Shown here: positions 27,401-36,203 of the stretch, piece after piece
How positions within the stretch are numbered: position 1 is the first letter of the stretch
Layout of the letters: the number at the start of each line of letters is the position of its first letter
From: CAWGHZ01 sp963775315
GTDB lineage: Bacteria; Pseudomonadota; Alphaproteobacteria; MPNO01; DASWLB01
Assembly: GCA_963775315.1 (NCBI GenBank)
Contig: CAVZIN010000010.1
Location: forward strand, 186,001 to 250,000
Direction: 5' to 3'
DNA length: 64,000 bases
Position numbers and translations under genes: made by a program
The notes under the pieces: generated by a model
The model's input: the letters and a program-made list of their open reading frames with translations, nothing else
The model's database searches: none
What the model was told of the DNA's origin: nothing

Positions 27401-27606
27401 TCCTCGCTGGCGGCTGGAACGGCCTCGATCTGCTCAAGCGGTATATTGCTGATGCCACCAGGAAATTGGACCCGCCCGAACTCGCGGCCCGCAAGGCGGA
27501 CGACCGCTTGAAATGAGCCGATGCGATGGGGATCACCGACGAGGCGGACAAGTGACCCAGGAGTGAGCCGAACCTCTCTCGCGCCATTGTTGTTCATGTC
27601 GGGCAT
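24433..27606 (-). CDS. Large SNF2/RapA-like helicase
   Basis: A 1057-residue superfamily 2 ATPase. A short N-terminal SH3/Tudor-like segment (TPGSLVRLVGDPHRIGSF) precedes the motor: Walker A IADEVGLGKTIEAGLIWTEL near residue 137, DEAHHLRNPETQSN near 256, and motif VI NPMRVEQRIGRVDRLGQA near 630. These are characteristic of RapA/HepA-type SNF2 proteins. The last 350 residues hold a domain I do not recognise and a C-terminal coiled coil (LEQRIGEQRNRLQIIIDSQR). The start codon sits in the loop of a small dyad, ATGTCG-6-CGACAT (27596-27613); Met4 is an alternative start. It shares an operon with the Hsp70-like gene and diverges from a serine recombinase. Confidence 0.85.
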   Translation of the reverse strand: MPDMNNNGAREVRLTPGSLVRLVGDPHRIGSFQAVVRLAGREFGRVQFPGGISNIPLEQIEAVPAASEEPSDFLRSGRFSEPARLRQVLAHIRLTGRLTDVIYSMELTNTDFHPHQFKPVLKILSSPTGNLLIADEVGLGKTIEAGLIWTELRARFDYRRLLVLCPSVLCTKWEAELSSKFGLDARVVTAQETLALAEDRGRMERGFIAICSLQGMRPPAGWDDEREPSYRRASAKLARLLRERADDEPIFDLLVVDEAHHLRNPETQSNHLARLLRPLAQHQVYLSATPVHLKNCDLLSLLNLIDPETFRDERALDGILEANQPLVEAREALLRGKPKREVVEIISRAELHPLLADTKQIGALVEELRSMPDAIPLGERARLAGRLEQTNLLSNTINRTRRRDVQELRVVRRVSAYRAEMSPPERQVYEAITQEVQRHASERGVAPGFLLATPQRLLASCLPAAIDHWRRKAVDVEAEDEDEFSDDESAASAGSDLRPLVARLTKLCANLPAPKTLEAYDTKFQELLAVLDNFLSRDASEKVVIFSGFRPTLRYLGRRLAHAGMSCVTIHGGTADRKTVLSRFESDPELRILLSSEVGSEGIDLQFCATIINYDLPWNPMRVEQRIGRVDRLGQAAEAVTIINLLHRETIDDHIYRRLYERLRLCERALGGFESVLGEEIAKLAPDLLSGGLTTLQIEQRIDQTRQAIENRMKLEEELEGEAAALIAHGDHILRSIHAAHEMHRWIGARDLARYVGEGLSSLFPGSSVRELGRDDLYEVRLTSEARVAYGEWIHRKRLPKGGRIERELGGVSCRFGRPPAGVAQTAAVETITQTHSFVRFVSDCISETDAPKLRPAVAARLALDKVSPGSAASIKRHIYAVVAMLWRFGGLVDQERIAYAGFDIDDGCQIEADLAERLLLSAAESGIIWSGAELHLDCVNLAEHCDAVMTLLTERFVEEGAARKAEQDDRASIQLRTLEQRIGEQRNRLQIIIDSQRREIARGGSRSQSLRRILAANEGRQKRLEDRAAIRRSEIERSRAVSSQSEQLTVAIIAVH

Positions 27607-27693
27607 GCGACATCATCTTCAAAAACGTACGATGGTTGCAAGAAGCTCGGGCCACCCTGGCTTCGGGTTGCACGCTGCGCCAACAGCAGACCC

Positions 27694-27791
27694 GTACGGA
27701 AAACCCCTCTGATGCGAGGGCTCAGGAGGCTTGATTCTCGGGCATTATCGGCCCGGCCGCGGCATGTACGCAAAACATTTGATTTCCGTAC
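27694..27791. promoter_or_regulatory. Candidate res/operator half-sites upstream of the serine recombinase
   Basis: An imperfect dyad at 27766-27791 has arms GTACGCAAA and TTTCCGTAC around an 8-bp spacer, 8 of 9 arm positions matching. A third half-site, GTACGGAAA, lies at 27694-27702. The dyad ends about 40 bp before the recombinase start, where resolvases usually bind their own res sites. No binding is shown; the call rests on symmetry and position. Confidence 0.35.
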
Positions 27792-27831
27792 CTCCGGCCA
27801 CCATCTTGCGATTGAACGATGGGAGGCAGCC

Positions 27832-28449
27832 ATGGCGAAAACGTGCCGCGTCGCCTTTTACGCCCGCGTATCCACTGACGGGCAGACAGTCGACAACCAG
27901 CTTCGTGAGCTCGACGCCGTTGCCGAACGTCACGGCTGGGCTGTCGTAGCAAAATGCCTCGACGAGGGTATCAGCGGCGCAAAGGGACGGAAGGGTAGAC
28001 CCGGGTTCGACGCCCTTTGCCGGGCGGTGGCGCGCAAGGAGGTCGATCTGGTAGCGGCATGGTCCGTTGACCGGCTTGGCCGATCCCTTCAGGATCTGGT
28101 CGGGTTTCTCGGTGAGCTGCACGCCAAGGGCGTCGATCTCTACCTGCACCAACAAGGAATCGACACGACCACCCCTGCTGGTCGTGCGATGTTTCAAATG
28201 CTCGGCGTATTCGCTGAGTTCGAGCGGGCTATGATCCAGGACCGTGTCCGTTCGGGGTTGGCGCGCGCCCGCGCGAAGGGCAAACGCCTCGGCCGACCCC
28301 CGACGTCGGCCGCAGTTGAACTGCGCATTAGGAAGATGCTCGAGTCCGGCCAAGGCATCCGCCGAACCGCTACGGAGTTACAGGTCGGAGTGTCGGTTGT
28401 TCAAAGGGTGCACGCAGAGATCGTAGCGGCTGAACCCTCAGCGGGCTGA
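27832..28449 (+). CDS. Serine recombinase (resolvase/invertase family)
   Basis: A 205-residue small serine recombinase. The catalytic serine lies in RVAFYARVSTDGQTVDNQL near residue 14, and VDRLGRSLQDLVGFLGEL and EFERAMIQDRVRSGLARARA are the other active-site and dimer-helix blocks. A C-terminal helix-turn-helix (IRRTATELQVGVSVVQRV) binds DNA. I chose the ATG at 27832, which is preceded by GGGAGG and starts the conserved fold; the longer frame from 27712 adds no conserved sequence. It is convergent with, and overlaps by 12 bp, the tyrosine recombinase at 28438. It is likely a resolvase or inversion enzyme of an element nested in the island. Confidence 0.88.
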   Translation: MAKTCRVAFYARVSTDGQTVDNQLRELDAVAERHGWAVVAKCLDEGISGAKGRKGRPGFDALCRAVARKEVDLVAAWSVDRLGRSLQDLVGFLGELHAKGVDLYLHQQGIDTTTPAGRAMFQMLGVFAEFERAMIQDRVRSGLARARAKGKRLGRPPTSAAVELRIRKMLESGQGIRRTATELQVGVSVVQRVHAEIVAAEPSAG

Positions 28450-29523
28450 GTCGAGCAGTTGGCGCATACGAGCGACAATGTCCTCTTCCTTGGTCGGCTT
28501 CTTGCCAAGCCCACGCATGATCTCCGCTTGCCGCCGCGCCGCCACCTCGCCGTAGCTGAAAAGCGTCGTCATCACCTTCTCGTGGCCGAGGTTCTGGCTC
28601 CACGCCTTGAACTCCTCCGGCGGACCACAAAGCTGCTCGCCGAGAAGGACCAGCGTCCTGCGGAAGCTGTGGGGATTGAAGTAAGGGAGGCCCGCGGCCG
28701 TGAAGGCCTCCTTGAAGATGGCGCGGATCGGCCCGGCGTTGGTCCAGTGCTTACGATCCAGCCCGACGGCACGGAATTGGTGATCCGGCCCAAGTGTCAC
28801 CAGCGTTGCCGGGAACAGCGGATCGTCCAGCCCCCAGCGCTTTTCGGTCTTCAGGAACTCGACCCACTCGGCGACGATGCCGCGCACCTCGTCGCCAACA
28901 GGAAAGAACCAGGTTGGAAAGGTCTTGGACAACTTGGTATTCACCTCGCGGGCGTCCTGCATCACGAGGCCCTCGACCATGTCGACATGCTTGAGCTTGA
29001 GCGAGGCGATGGCGCCGTCCCGGGCGCCGGTAAGCAGCGTGAAGGCGATGAGGGTACGGTTGCGCCGCTCGATTTCGGTCGTCGCCGGCATGGAGTGCAG
29101 GACGTGCAGGATCTGCTCCACGGTCGGGATGCGGGGCTCCCGGTGCGCCTTGGCGATCCTGGTCTCTTTTTCCGACAGGTTGAAATACTCGGCATCCGAG
29201 TAGCTGAGGCGCGAGCGGAAGCCCGGCTGACCGGCCAGCCAATGGAAGAAATTCCGAAGTGCGCTGAGCGTGGCGTACATCGTCGCCTTGCTGAGAGGCT
29301 TGCCAGTGGTCGCGCTCATCTGCTCCGCCAAGTGGCGCTTGAAGGCGACAGCCTGCTCGATGCGGAAGGTTTTGAAGCTGCGGAAATTGGTATCGACCTC
29401 AAAACGGTGCAGCGCCGCCGCTGTTGCGTCGAGGGACGCTTCGCTGAACCGCTTGGCCTCTTTCAGATAGGCGAAATACAGACGCTTCAATCTCTCGTTC
29501 TCGGGGTTGCAGGTCATCGGCAT
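28438..29523 (-). CDS. Tyrosine recombinase of an internal module
   Basis: A 361-residue phage-integrase-family recombinase, distinct from the island integrase. An N-terminal SAM-like core-binding domain (residues 1-110) is followed by the catalytic domain. The first arginine is in LLTGARDGAIASL, HSFRRTLVLLG gives H-x-x-R, LGHEKVMTTLFSYG gives the third histidine and the nucleophilic tyrosine. All key residues are present. It overlaps the next upstream gene (29514-30005) by 10 bp and forms a three-gene minus-strand operon with two small DNA-binding proteins, an arrangement that recurs in alphaproteobacterial mobile elements. Confidence 0.85.
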   Translation of the reverse strand: MPMTCNPENERLKRLYFAYLKEAKRFSEASLDATAAALHRFEVDTNFRSFKTFRIEQAVAFKRHLAEQMSATTGKPLSKATMYATLSALRNFFHWLAGQPGFRSRLSYSDAEYFNLSEKETRIAKAHREPRIPTVEQILHVLHSMPATTEIERRNRTLIAFTLLTGARDGAIASLKLKHVDMVEGLVMQDAREVNTKLSKTFPTWFFPVGDEVRGIVAEWVEFLKTEKRWGLDDPLFPATLVTLGPDHQFRAVGLDRKHWTNAGPIRAIFKEAFTAAGLPYFNPHSFRRTLVLLGEQLCGPPEEFKAWSQNLGHEKVMTTLFSYGEVAARRQAEIMRGLGKKPTKEEDIVARMRQLLDSAR

Positions 29524-30005
29524 TTTCCCTCTCGCTTGGGGTCACAGTTCACGGAGGTGGAAGGGATCTCTCCTATGCGCGGAGCCGCCTCCGGGAATGC
29601 GATGTCCAAATCGGCGCGAACGGCGTGAAGTCCGGCCAACGAGACCCGCCGGTGGATCAGCAATTCACAGTCCGGGCAGATGCCTCTCAGGTTGCCCAAC
29701 GTCGGGGTTAAGGGGAGGTAGTCCGCCATCTTGCCGGCCGGCATCTTTGGCGCGCGGCAGCGGATGCAGTAGATGTGGCCCCGCGGGCAGGGGGTTTTGG
29801 CTTTGGCGCGCCGCTCCGTCAGGAAGCGGACCAGCTCCTCGCCGTGAAATAGGATTGGTCGCTTGCCGTCGATCGGCGTCAGCCCGTGCTTCTTCCAATT
29901 GCGCACGGAGTTCTTGTGCGTGCCGAGCACGCGAGCCGCCTCATCCACAGTATAAGTGCGATGGATCTTGATGAGCCGCGGATTAGGACGCCGGCCGTGT
30001 CCCAT
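29514..30005 (-). CDS. HTH plus zinc-ribbon DNA-binding protein
   Basis: A 163-residue protein. The N-terminal half has a MerR/excisionase-like helix-turn-helix (TVDEAARVLGTHKNSVRNWK) near residue 20. The middle has paired cysteines, CPRGHIYCIRC near residue 75 and CPDC near 113, which could coordinate one zinc ion as a ribbon. The downstream tyrosine recombinase gene overlaps it by 10 bp. It probably helps the recombinase bind or choose its site, or represses the operon. No named family is recognised beyond the HTH. Confidence 0.7.
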   Translation of the reverse strand: MGHGRRPNPRLIKIHRTYTVDEAARVLGTHKNSVRNWKKHGLTPIDGKRPILFHGEELVRFLTERRAKAKTPCPRGHIYCIRCRAPKMPAGKMADYLPLTPTLGNLRGICPDCELLIHRRVSLAGLHAVRADLDIAFPEAAPRIGEIPSTSVNCDPKREGKCR

Positions 30006-30009
30006 GGCG

Positions 30010-30204
30010 CTAGGCCGACTGGATCGGTTTCAGCCCCTTCAACCAAGCAATGAGGTCGTCGGCAAGGATGACTGTCCGCCGCCCCCGCTTTCGTGCGATC
30101 AGCTCGCCGTTGCGGATCGCCCGGTAGATGGAGGTGCGGCTGGCGTCCGCGGCCTCCATCGCCTCCGGGATCGAATAGACCAGCTTTTCCGTCATGCTCG
30201 ACAC
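30010..30204 (-). CDS. Excisionase/AlpA-like HTH protein
   Basis: A 64-residue DNA-binding protein with the compact HTH_17 fold: KLVYSIPEAMEAADASRTSI forms the helix-turn-helix, followed by YRAIRNGELIARKRGRRTVI, the wing. Small proteins of this type act as recombination directionality factors or as repressors of integrase operons. It is the first gene of the operon that continues into the HTH/zinc-ribbon gene (4-bp gap) and the tyrosine recombinase. Confidence 0.78.
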   Translation of the reverse strand: MSSMTEKLVYSIPEAMEAADASRTSIYRAIRNGELIARKRGRRTVILADDLIAWLKGLKPIQSA

Positions 30205-30324
30205 TCCATGGCTGTTTCAGCGAATGCCTGGGCATCCGCGCATGGGTGCCGTTATGCGGGGAGGGAGCGATTCAGCCCGACCGATAACCGCTGGAAACCG
30301 CTGGAAACCTCTCGCCGGGAGTTT

Positions 30325-31203
30325 TCAGCGGGCATTGTCGGAGGGATAGACGTCGGCAATCCAAGCCCGGATCGTGCTGTCGTTGGGTGGGCTGTCCCAT
30401 GTCTGGGAACACCAATCGCGCATGTGCCGGAATAGCTCTGCCCGTCCTGGGAGCCCATCCGGCGTGTTCGCTAGCCTCAGCAATTCCCGGATGAATGCAT
30501 TTCTGTCGTACTTAGGGGGACGGCCGCCCTTGTCCTGCACTTTTTCCTCGGCGGAGGCGATCTCGTCGTCGGAGCCGGGCGGGCGCCAGTCTGGCCGGGC
30601 GAAATCCTCCACTTCGGCCGATTTCAGTACGACGCTGCCTTTCCACACCACGGGGAAGTAGGAGTTCCCTAAGGAAAGACTTATCGGATTCGGCTGATGT
30701 TGGCCGGGACGGTCGCTTCCTGGCGAGAACGCTGACATCGCGTCGTTGCTGGCCCAAAAATCTGGGTCTATGGGTTCGAGCTTTCCGAGATCGGGAGCGA
30801 AGAGCCAAGAGTGCAGCCAACCGCCGTTCAGCGCCTTTCGGAGCGAAAACGCGATCTCGACGCGCCTCACGCGAGCAGAGATTTCCTCTTCACGCAACGC
30901 TTCCAGGAGCGGCCTCTCTTTCGCCAACAATTCGTGGGCCTGTTCTACCGAATCCGCCCACTCGTAACCCCGAGTGGTCATTACGCGCCAGCCACCGCGG
31001 TCTTCTTTGCGAGGATCTGCGATGTAGGAATGGCGAATATCGCGCGCCCTCTGCTCCTGTCCGGTCCATTCGTCTGGATGCAGGCCCTTTCCAAGTACCT
31101 CGACCGCCTCCGCTAGGAGGATATAGCCAGGCGGACAATAGATCGGGACGAACACCGGTTCGCCCGCCTCGGGCAGTGGCTGAAACTCGAATTGGTTGGG
31201 CAC
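30325..31203 (-). CDS. Island protein of unknown function with C-terminal winged-helix-like domain
   Basis: A 292-residue soluble protein I do not recognise. The N-terminus (PVFVPIYCPPGYILLAEAVE) looks like a short globular domain that recurs in mobile-element proteins. The middle is acidic and helical (LLAKERPLLEALREEEISAR). The C-terminus (GGRPPKYDRNAFIRELLRLA, then NDSTIRAWIADVY) resembles a helical, possibly winged-helix, DNA-binding domain. There are no signal peptide or membrane segments. It is on the same strand as, and 120 bp upstream of, the recombinase operon, so it may belong to that module. Confidence 0.6.
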   Translation of the reverse strand: MPNQFEFQPLPEAGEPVFVPIYCPPGYILLAEAVEVLGKGLHPDEWTGQEQRARDIRHSYIADPRKEDRGGWRVMTTRGYEWADSVEQAHELLAKERPLLEALREEEISARVRRVEIAFSLRKALNGGWLHSWLFAPDLGKLEPIDPDFWASNDAMSAFSPGSDRPGQHQPNPISLSLGNSYFPVVWKGSVVLKSAEVEDFARPDWRPPGSDDEIASAEEKVQDKGGRPPKYDRNAFIRELLRLANTPDGLPGRAELFRHMRDWCSQTWDSPPNDSTIRAWIADVYPSDNAR

Positions 31204-31576
31204 GCGACAGCCTCACAGCGGGAGCGACAATGTTATCGGAAATCGCCGACTCGGGAGGCAAAGCAATCAGCCGGTGATGCGAGTGCGAAGAGCTGGGATA
31301 GGGGAGCGTCGATTGGGCGGTCCGGTGAGCTTAGAGTGCCCATGGATACCGAGCGCGGGAAGTCCGCCCACATCGTGTCAGCATGGCCTGCTTGACCGAA
31401 TACAGGCCTCCTCTTCCGTCGACAGCCCGTCCAGCCGGCGAGCTTCCGCAATCGGTCGCGTCTCTGATCGCCGGCGCGCTTCCTCCTGAAGCTCATGAAA
31501 TCTCACATGGTCCCTTTACGGGGTCCACCGCCATCTTCCGGCTGGCGGGCAATGGCCCGCGGATCGGGCTACGCAG
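31204..31576. other. Intergenic region before the kdp operon
   Basis: About 370 bp between the divergent unknown gene and the kdp genes. No ORF here has coding character, and no strong hairpin stands out. It must carry the kdp promoter and probably the KdpE binding site, but I cannot identify either by eye. Confidence 0.5.
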
Positions 31577-31660
31577 ATGGCGGACGTGATTTACCTCGCG
31601 ATCGGGCTCGGCTTCTTCGTTGTCGCGGCCCTCTACGTCGCCGCATGCGAACGCATGTGA
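31577..31660 (+). CDS. 27-residue membrane micropeptide ahead of kdpF
   Basis: A very short ORF, MADVIYLAIGLGFFVVAALY plus VAACERM, which is one complete transmembrane helix. It ends 7 bp before kdpF, on the same strand. A similar small protein precedes kdpF in related operons as far as I recall. It could be a second Kdp-stabilising peptide like KdpF. The evidence is its hydrophobicity, spacing and the operon context. Confidence 0.55.
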   Translation: MADVIYLAIGLGFFVVAALYVAACERM

Positions 31661-31667
31661 GGCCGCG

Positions 31668-31757
31668 ATGGGATTCGACGACATTCTGGGCGGGCTGGTG
31701 ATGTCGGGACTGCTCGTCTATCTCGTCTACGCGCTGATCCGGCCAGAGCGGTTCTAG
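31668..31757 (+). CDS. kdpF: Kdp potassium ATPase subunit F
   Basis: A 29-residue single-span peptide, MGFDDILGGLVMSGLLVYLV followed by YALIRPERF. The helix followed by Y-A-L-I-x-x-E-x-F is the KdpF hallmark. KdpF sits in the membrane and stabilises the KdpABC complex. It starts 7 bp after the micropeptide and ends 13 bp before kdpA. Confidence 0.85.
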   Translation: MGFDDILGGLVMSGLLVYLVYALIRPERF

Positions 31758-31770
31758 GCGGGCGGACGCC

Positions 31771-33498
31771 ATGACCCTCAACGGCTGGCTTCAGATCGGG
31801 CTCTACGGGGCGCTGATCCTCGCTGTCACCAAGCCGCTCGGGCTTTACATGGCGCACGTGTTCGAGGGCGAGCGGACGCTTCTCGCCCCTGCGCTGCGGC
31901 CGGTCGAGCGCGCGATCTACCGTATCTGCGGCGTGAACGAGGCTGCGGAGCAGCACTGGACCGGCTACACCATCGCAATGCTGGCGTTCGGCGCCGCGAG
32001 CTTCCTTGCCGTCTATGCGCTCCAGCGTCTCCAGGTCTACCTGCCCCTAAACCCGGCCGGCCAGGGACCCGTTTCGCCCGATAGCGCTTTCAACACCGCG
32101 GTGAGCTTCGCCAGCAACACCAACTGGCAGGGCTATGGCGGCGAGACCACCATGAGCGACCTGACCCAAATGGTCGGGCTCACGGTGCAGAACTTCGTCT
32201 CGGCCGCAACGGGTATGGCGCTCGCCATCGCTCTGGTGCGGGGCTTCGCGCGCGCCTCGGTGCAGACCGTCGGAAATTTCTGGGTGGATCTCACCCGCGC
32301 CACGCTCTACGTGCTGCTGCCCATGTCGGTCTTCATGGCGATTGTGCTGGTGGCACTTGGCGTGCCCCAGGACCTCGCCCCATATACCGACGCGACGACG
32401 CTTGAGGGCGCGCGGCAGGTCCTCACTCAGGGTCCGGTGGCCTCGCAGCTCGCGATCAAGCAGCTCGGCACCAATGGGGGCGGGTTCTTCAACGTCAATT
32501 CGGCGCATCCGTTCGAAAACCCGAGCGCCATCACCAACCTGATCGAGATGTGGGCAATCCTCGCGATCAGCGCCGGCCTCACCTACACGTTCGGGCGCAT
32601 GGTGCGCGACACGCGTCAGGGCTGGGCGCTGTTCGCCGTCATGGCCGTCCTGTTCGCGGCCGGGGTCGCCGCCACATACGCCGCCGAGGCGTCGGGCAAC
32701 CCTGCCTTCGCCAGCCTCGGCGTCGACCAGGCGGCGAGCGCGGGCCAGCCCGGCGGCAACATGGAAGGAAAGGAGGTCCGCTTCGGCGTCGCCAACTCCG
32801 CGATCTGGGCGACGGCGACGACCGATGCCTCGAACGGCTCGGTCAACGCGATGCACGACAGCTTCACGCCCCTCGGCGGACTGGTGCCGATTGCCAACAT
32901 TCAGCTCGGCGAGATCATCTTCGGCGGCGTCGGCGCCGGGCTTTACGGCATGCTCCTGTTTGCCGTGCTCGCCGTGTTCGTCGCGGGGCTGATGGTCGGG
33001 AGGACGCCGGAATATCTCGGCAAGAAGATCGAGGCGCGTGAGGTCAAGATGGCCATGCTCGCGATCCTGATCCTGCCGGCCGCGATCCTTGGCTTCACCG
33101 CGCTCGCGAGCGTCATGCCGGCCGGCCTTGCCGGGCCGGAGAATGCCGGTCCGCACGGATTCAGCGAAATCCTCTACGCCTTCACCTCCGGCACGGGGAA
33201 CAACGGCAGCGCCTTCGCCGGCCTGTCCGCCGACACACCGTTCTACAACGCCACCATCGGGCTCGCGATGCTGATCGGGCGGTGGCTGATGATCGTGCCG
33301 ATGATGGCGATCGCGGGCTCGCTCGTCGGCAAGAGGATCGTGCCGCCGTCTGCGGGCACGTTCCCGACGACGGGGGCGCTGTGGGTGGGGCTCCTGATCG
33401 GTGTCATCGTGATCGTCGGCGGGCTTACCTTCTTCCCGGCACTGACGCTCGGTCCCATTGCGGAGCACTTCGCGATGGCGGCCGGAAGGGTCTACTAG
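31771..33498 (+). CDS. kdpA: Potassium-transporting ATPase subunit A (K+ channel-like)
   Basis: A 575-residue multi-span membrane protein of normal KdpA length, forming the potassium-selective pore of the KdpFABC pump. Selectivity-filter loops are visible: ASNTNWQGYGGE near residue 115, GTNGGGFFNVNSAHPFENP near 232, and SGTGNNGSAFAGL near 474. The gene begins 13 bp after kdpF and is followed one base later by kdpB. It should be induced at low potassium or osmotic upshift by KdpDE. Confidence 0.95.
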   Translation: MTLNGWLQIGLYGALILAVTKPLGLYMAHVFEGERTLLAPALRPVERAIYRICGVNEAAEQHWTGYTIAMLAFGAASFLAVYALQRLQVYLPLNPAGQGPVSPDSAFNTAVSFASNTNWQGYGGETTMSDLTQMVGLTVQNFVSAATGMALAIALVRGFARASVQTVGNFWVDLTRATLYVLLPMSVFMAIVLVALGVPQDLAPYTDATTLEGARQVLTQGPVASQLAIKQLGTNGGGFFNVNSAHPFENPSAITNLIEMWAILAISAGLTYTFGRMVRDTRQGWALFAVMAVLFAAGVAATYAAEASGNPAFASLGVDQAASAGQPGGNMEGKEVRFGVANSAIWATATTDASNGSVNAMHDSFTPLGGLVPIANIQLGEIIFGGVGAGLYGMLLFAVLAVFVAGLMVGRTPEYLGKKIEAREVKMAMLAILILPAAILGFTALASVMPAGLAGPENAGPHGFSEILYAFTSGTGNNGSAFAGLSADTPFYNATIGLAMLIGRWLMIVPMMAIAGSLVGKRIVPPSAGTFPTTGALWVGLLIGVIVIVGGLTFFPALTLGPIAEHFAMAAGRVY

Positions 33499-33499
33499 C

Positions 33500-35569
<2,070 letters not shown>

Positions 35570-35576
35570 GGCCGTC

Positions 35577-36143
35577 ATGCTGAAGCACCTGCGCCCCGCG
35601 ATTCTCATGCTGGCCGTCATGACGGTGCTCACCGGGCTTGTCTACCCGCTGGCGGTTACCGGCATCGCGCAGCTCGTATTCCCATACCAGGCGAATGGCA
35701 GTCTGATCGTCCAGAACGGCAAGGTCATCGGATCGGCCCTGATAGGACAGGAGTTCGTGAGCCCGCGCTACTTCCACGGCCGGCCGTCCGCGACGAGGCC
35801 GCGGCCCTACAACGCGGCGTCCTCGGCCGCGTCAAACCTGGGTCCGACCTCGAAGGTCCTCATCGCGCGCGTCGCGGCCGACGCGAAGAGCCTTGAGGCC
35901 GAAAACCCCGGCGTGAAGGTGCCGGTCGACCTGGTGACGAGCTCGGCGAGCGGGCTCGATCCGGACGTAACGCCCGCGGCCGCGCTGTTTCAGGTGCCGT
36001 GGGTCGCCCGGGCGCGCGGCCTCGATCCCCGTCGCGTTCGACAACTGGTGGAGACCCGCATTCAAGGCCGATTCCTGGGCATCTTCGGCGAGCGGCACGT
36101 CAACGTGCTGGAGCTCAACCTTGCGCTCGACGCCCTCAAGTAG
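35577..36143 (+). CDS. kdpC: Potassium-transporting ATPase subunit C
   Basis: A 188-residue single-span subunit that raises ATP affinity of the complex. The N-terminus MLKHLRPAILMLAVMTVLTG is the membrane anchor. The conserved blocks GSALIGQEFVSPRYFHGRPS and TSSASGLDPDVTPAAALFQV, and RLNE-like final residues (VNVLELNLALD), match KdpC. It is 7 bp downstream of kdpB and 60 bp upstream of kdpD. Confidence 0.94.
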   Translation: MLKHLRPAILMLAVMTVLTGLVYPLAVTGIAQLVFPYQANGSLIVQNGKVIGSALIGQEFVSPRYFHGRPSATRPRPYNAASSAASNLGPTSKVLIARVAADAKSLEAENPGVKVPVDLVTSSASGLDPDVTPAAALFQVPWVARARGLDPRRVRQLVETRIQGRFLGIFGERHVNVLELNLALDALK

Positions 36144-36203
36144 CGCAGTGAACCGCGCCGCCCTTCGGCGTATCCTGGGGTCCCCGACGCTGGGGTCACA
36201 AGG

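Noticed and set aside
22600..27606. DISARM, Zorya or BREX assignment for the Hsp70/SNF2 pair
   Set aside because: None of the partner genes of those systems is present nearby; only the helicase superfamily is shared.
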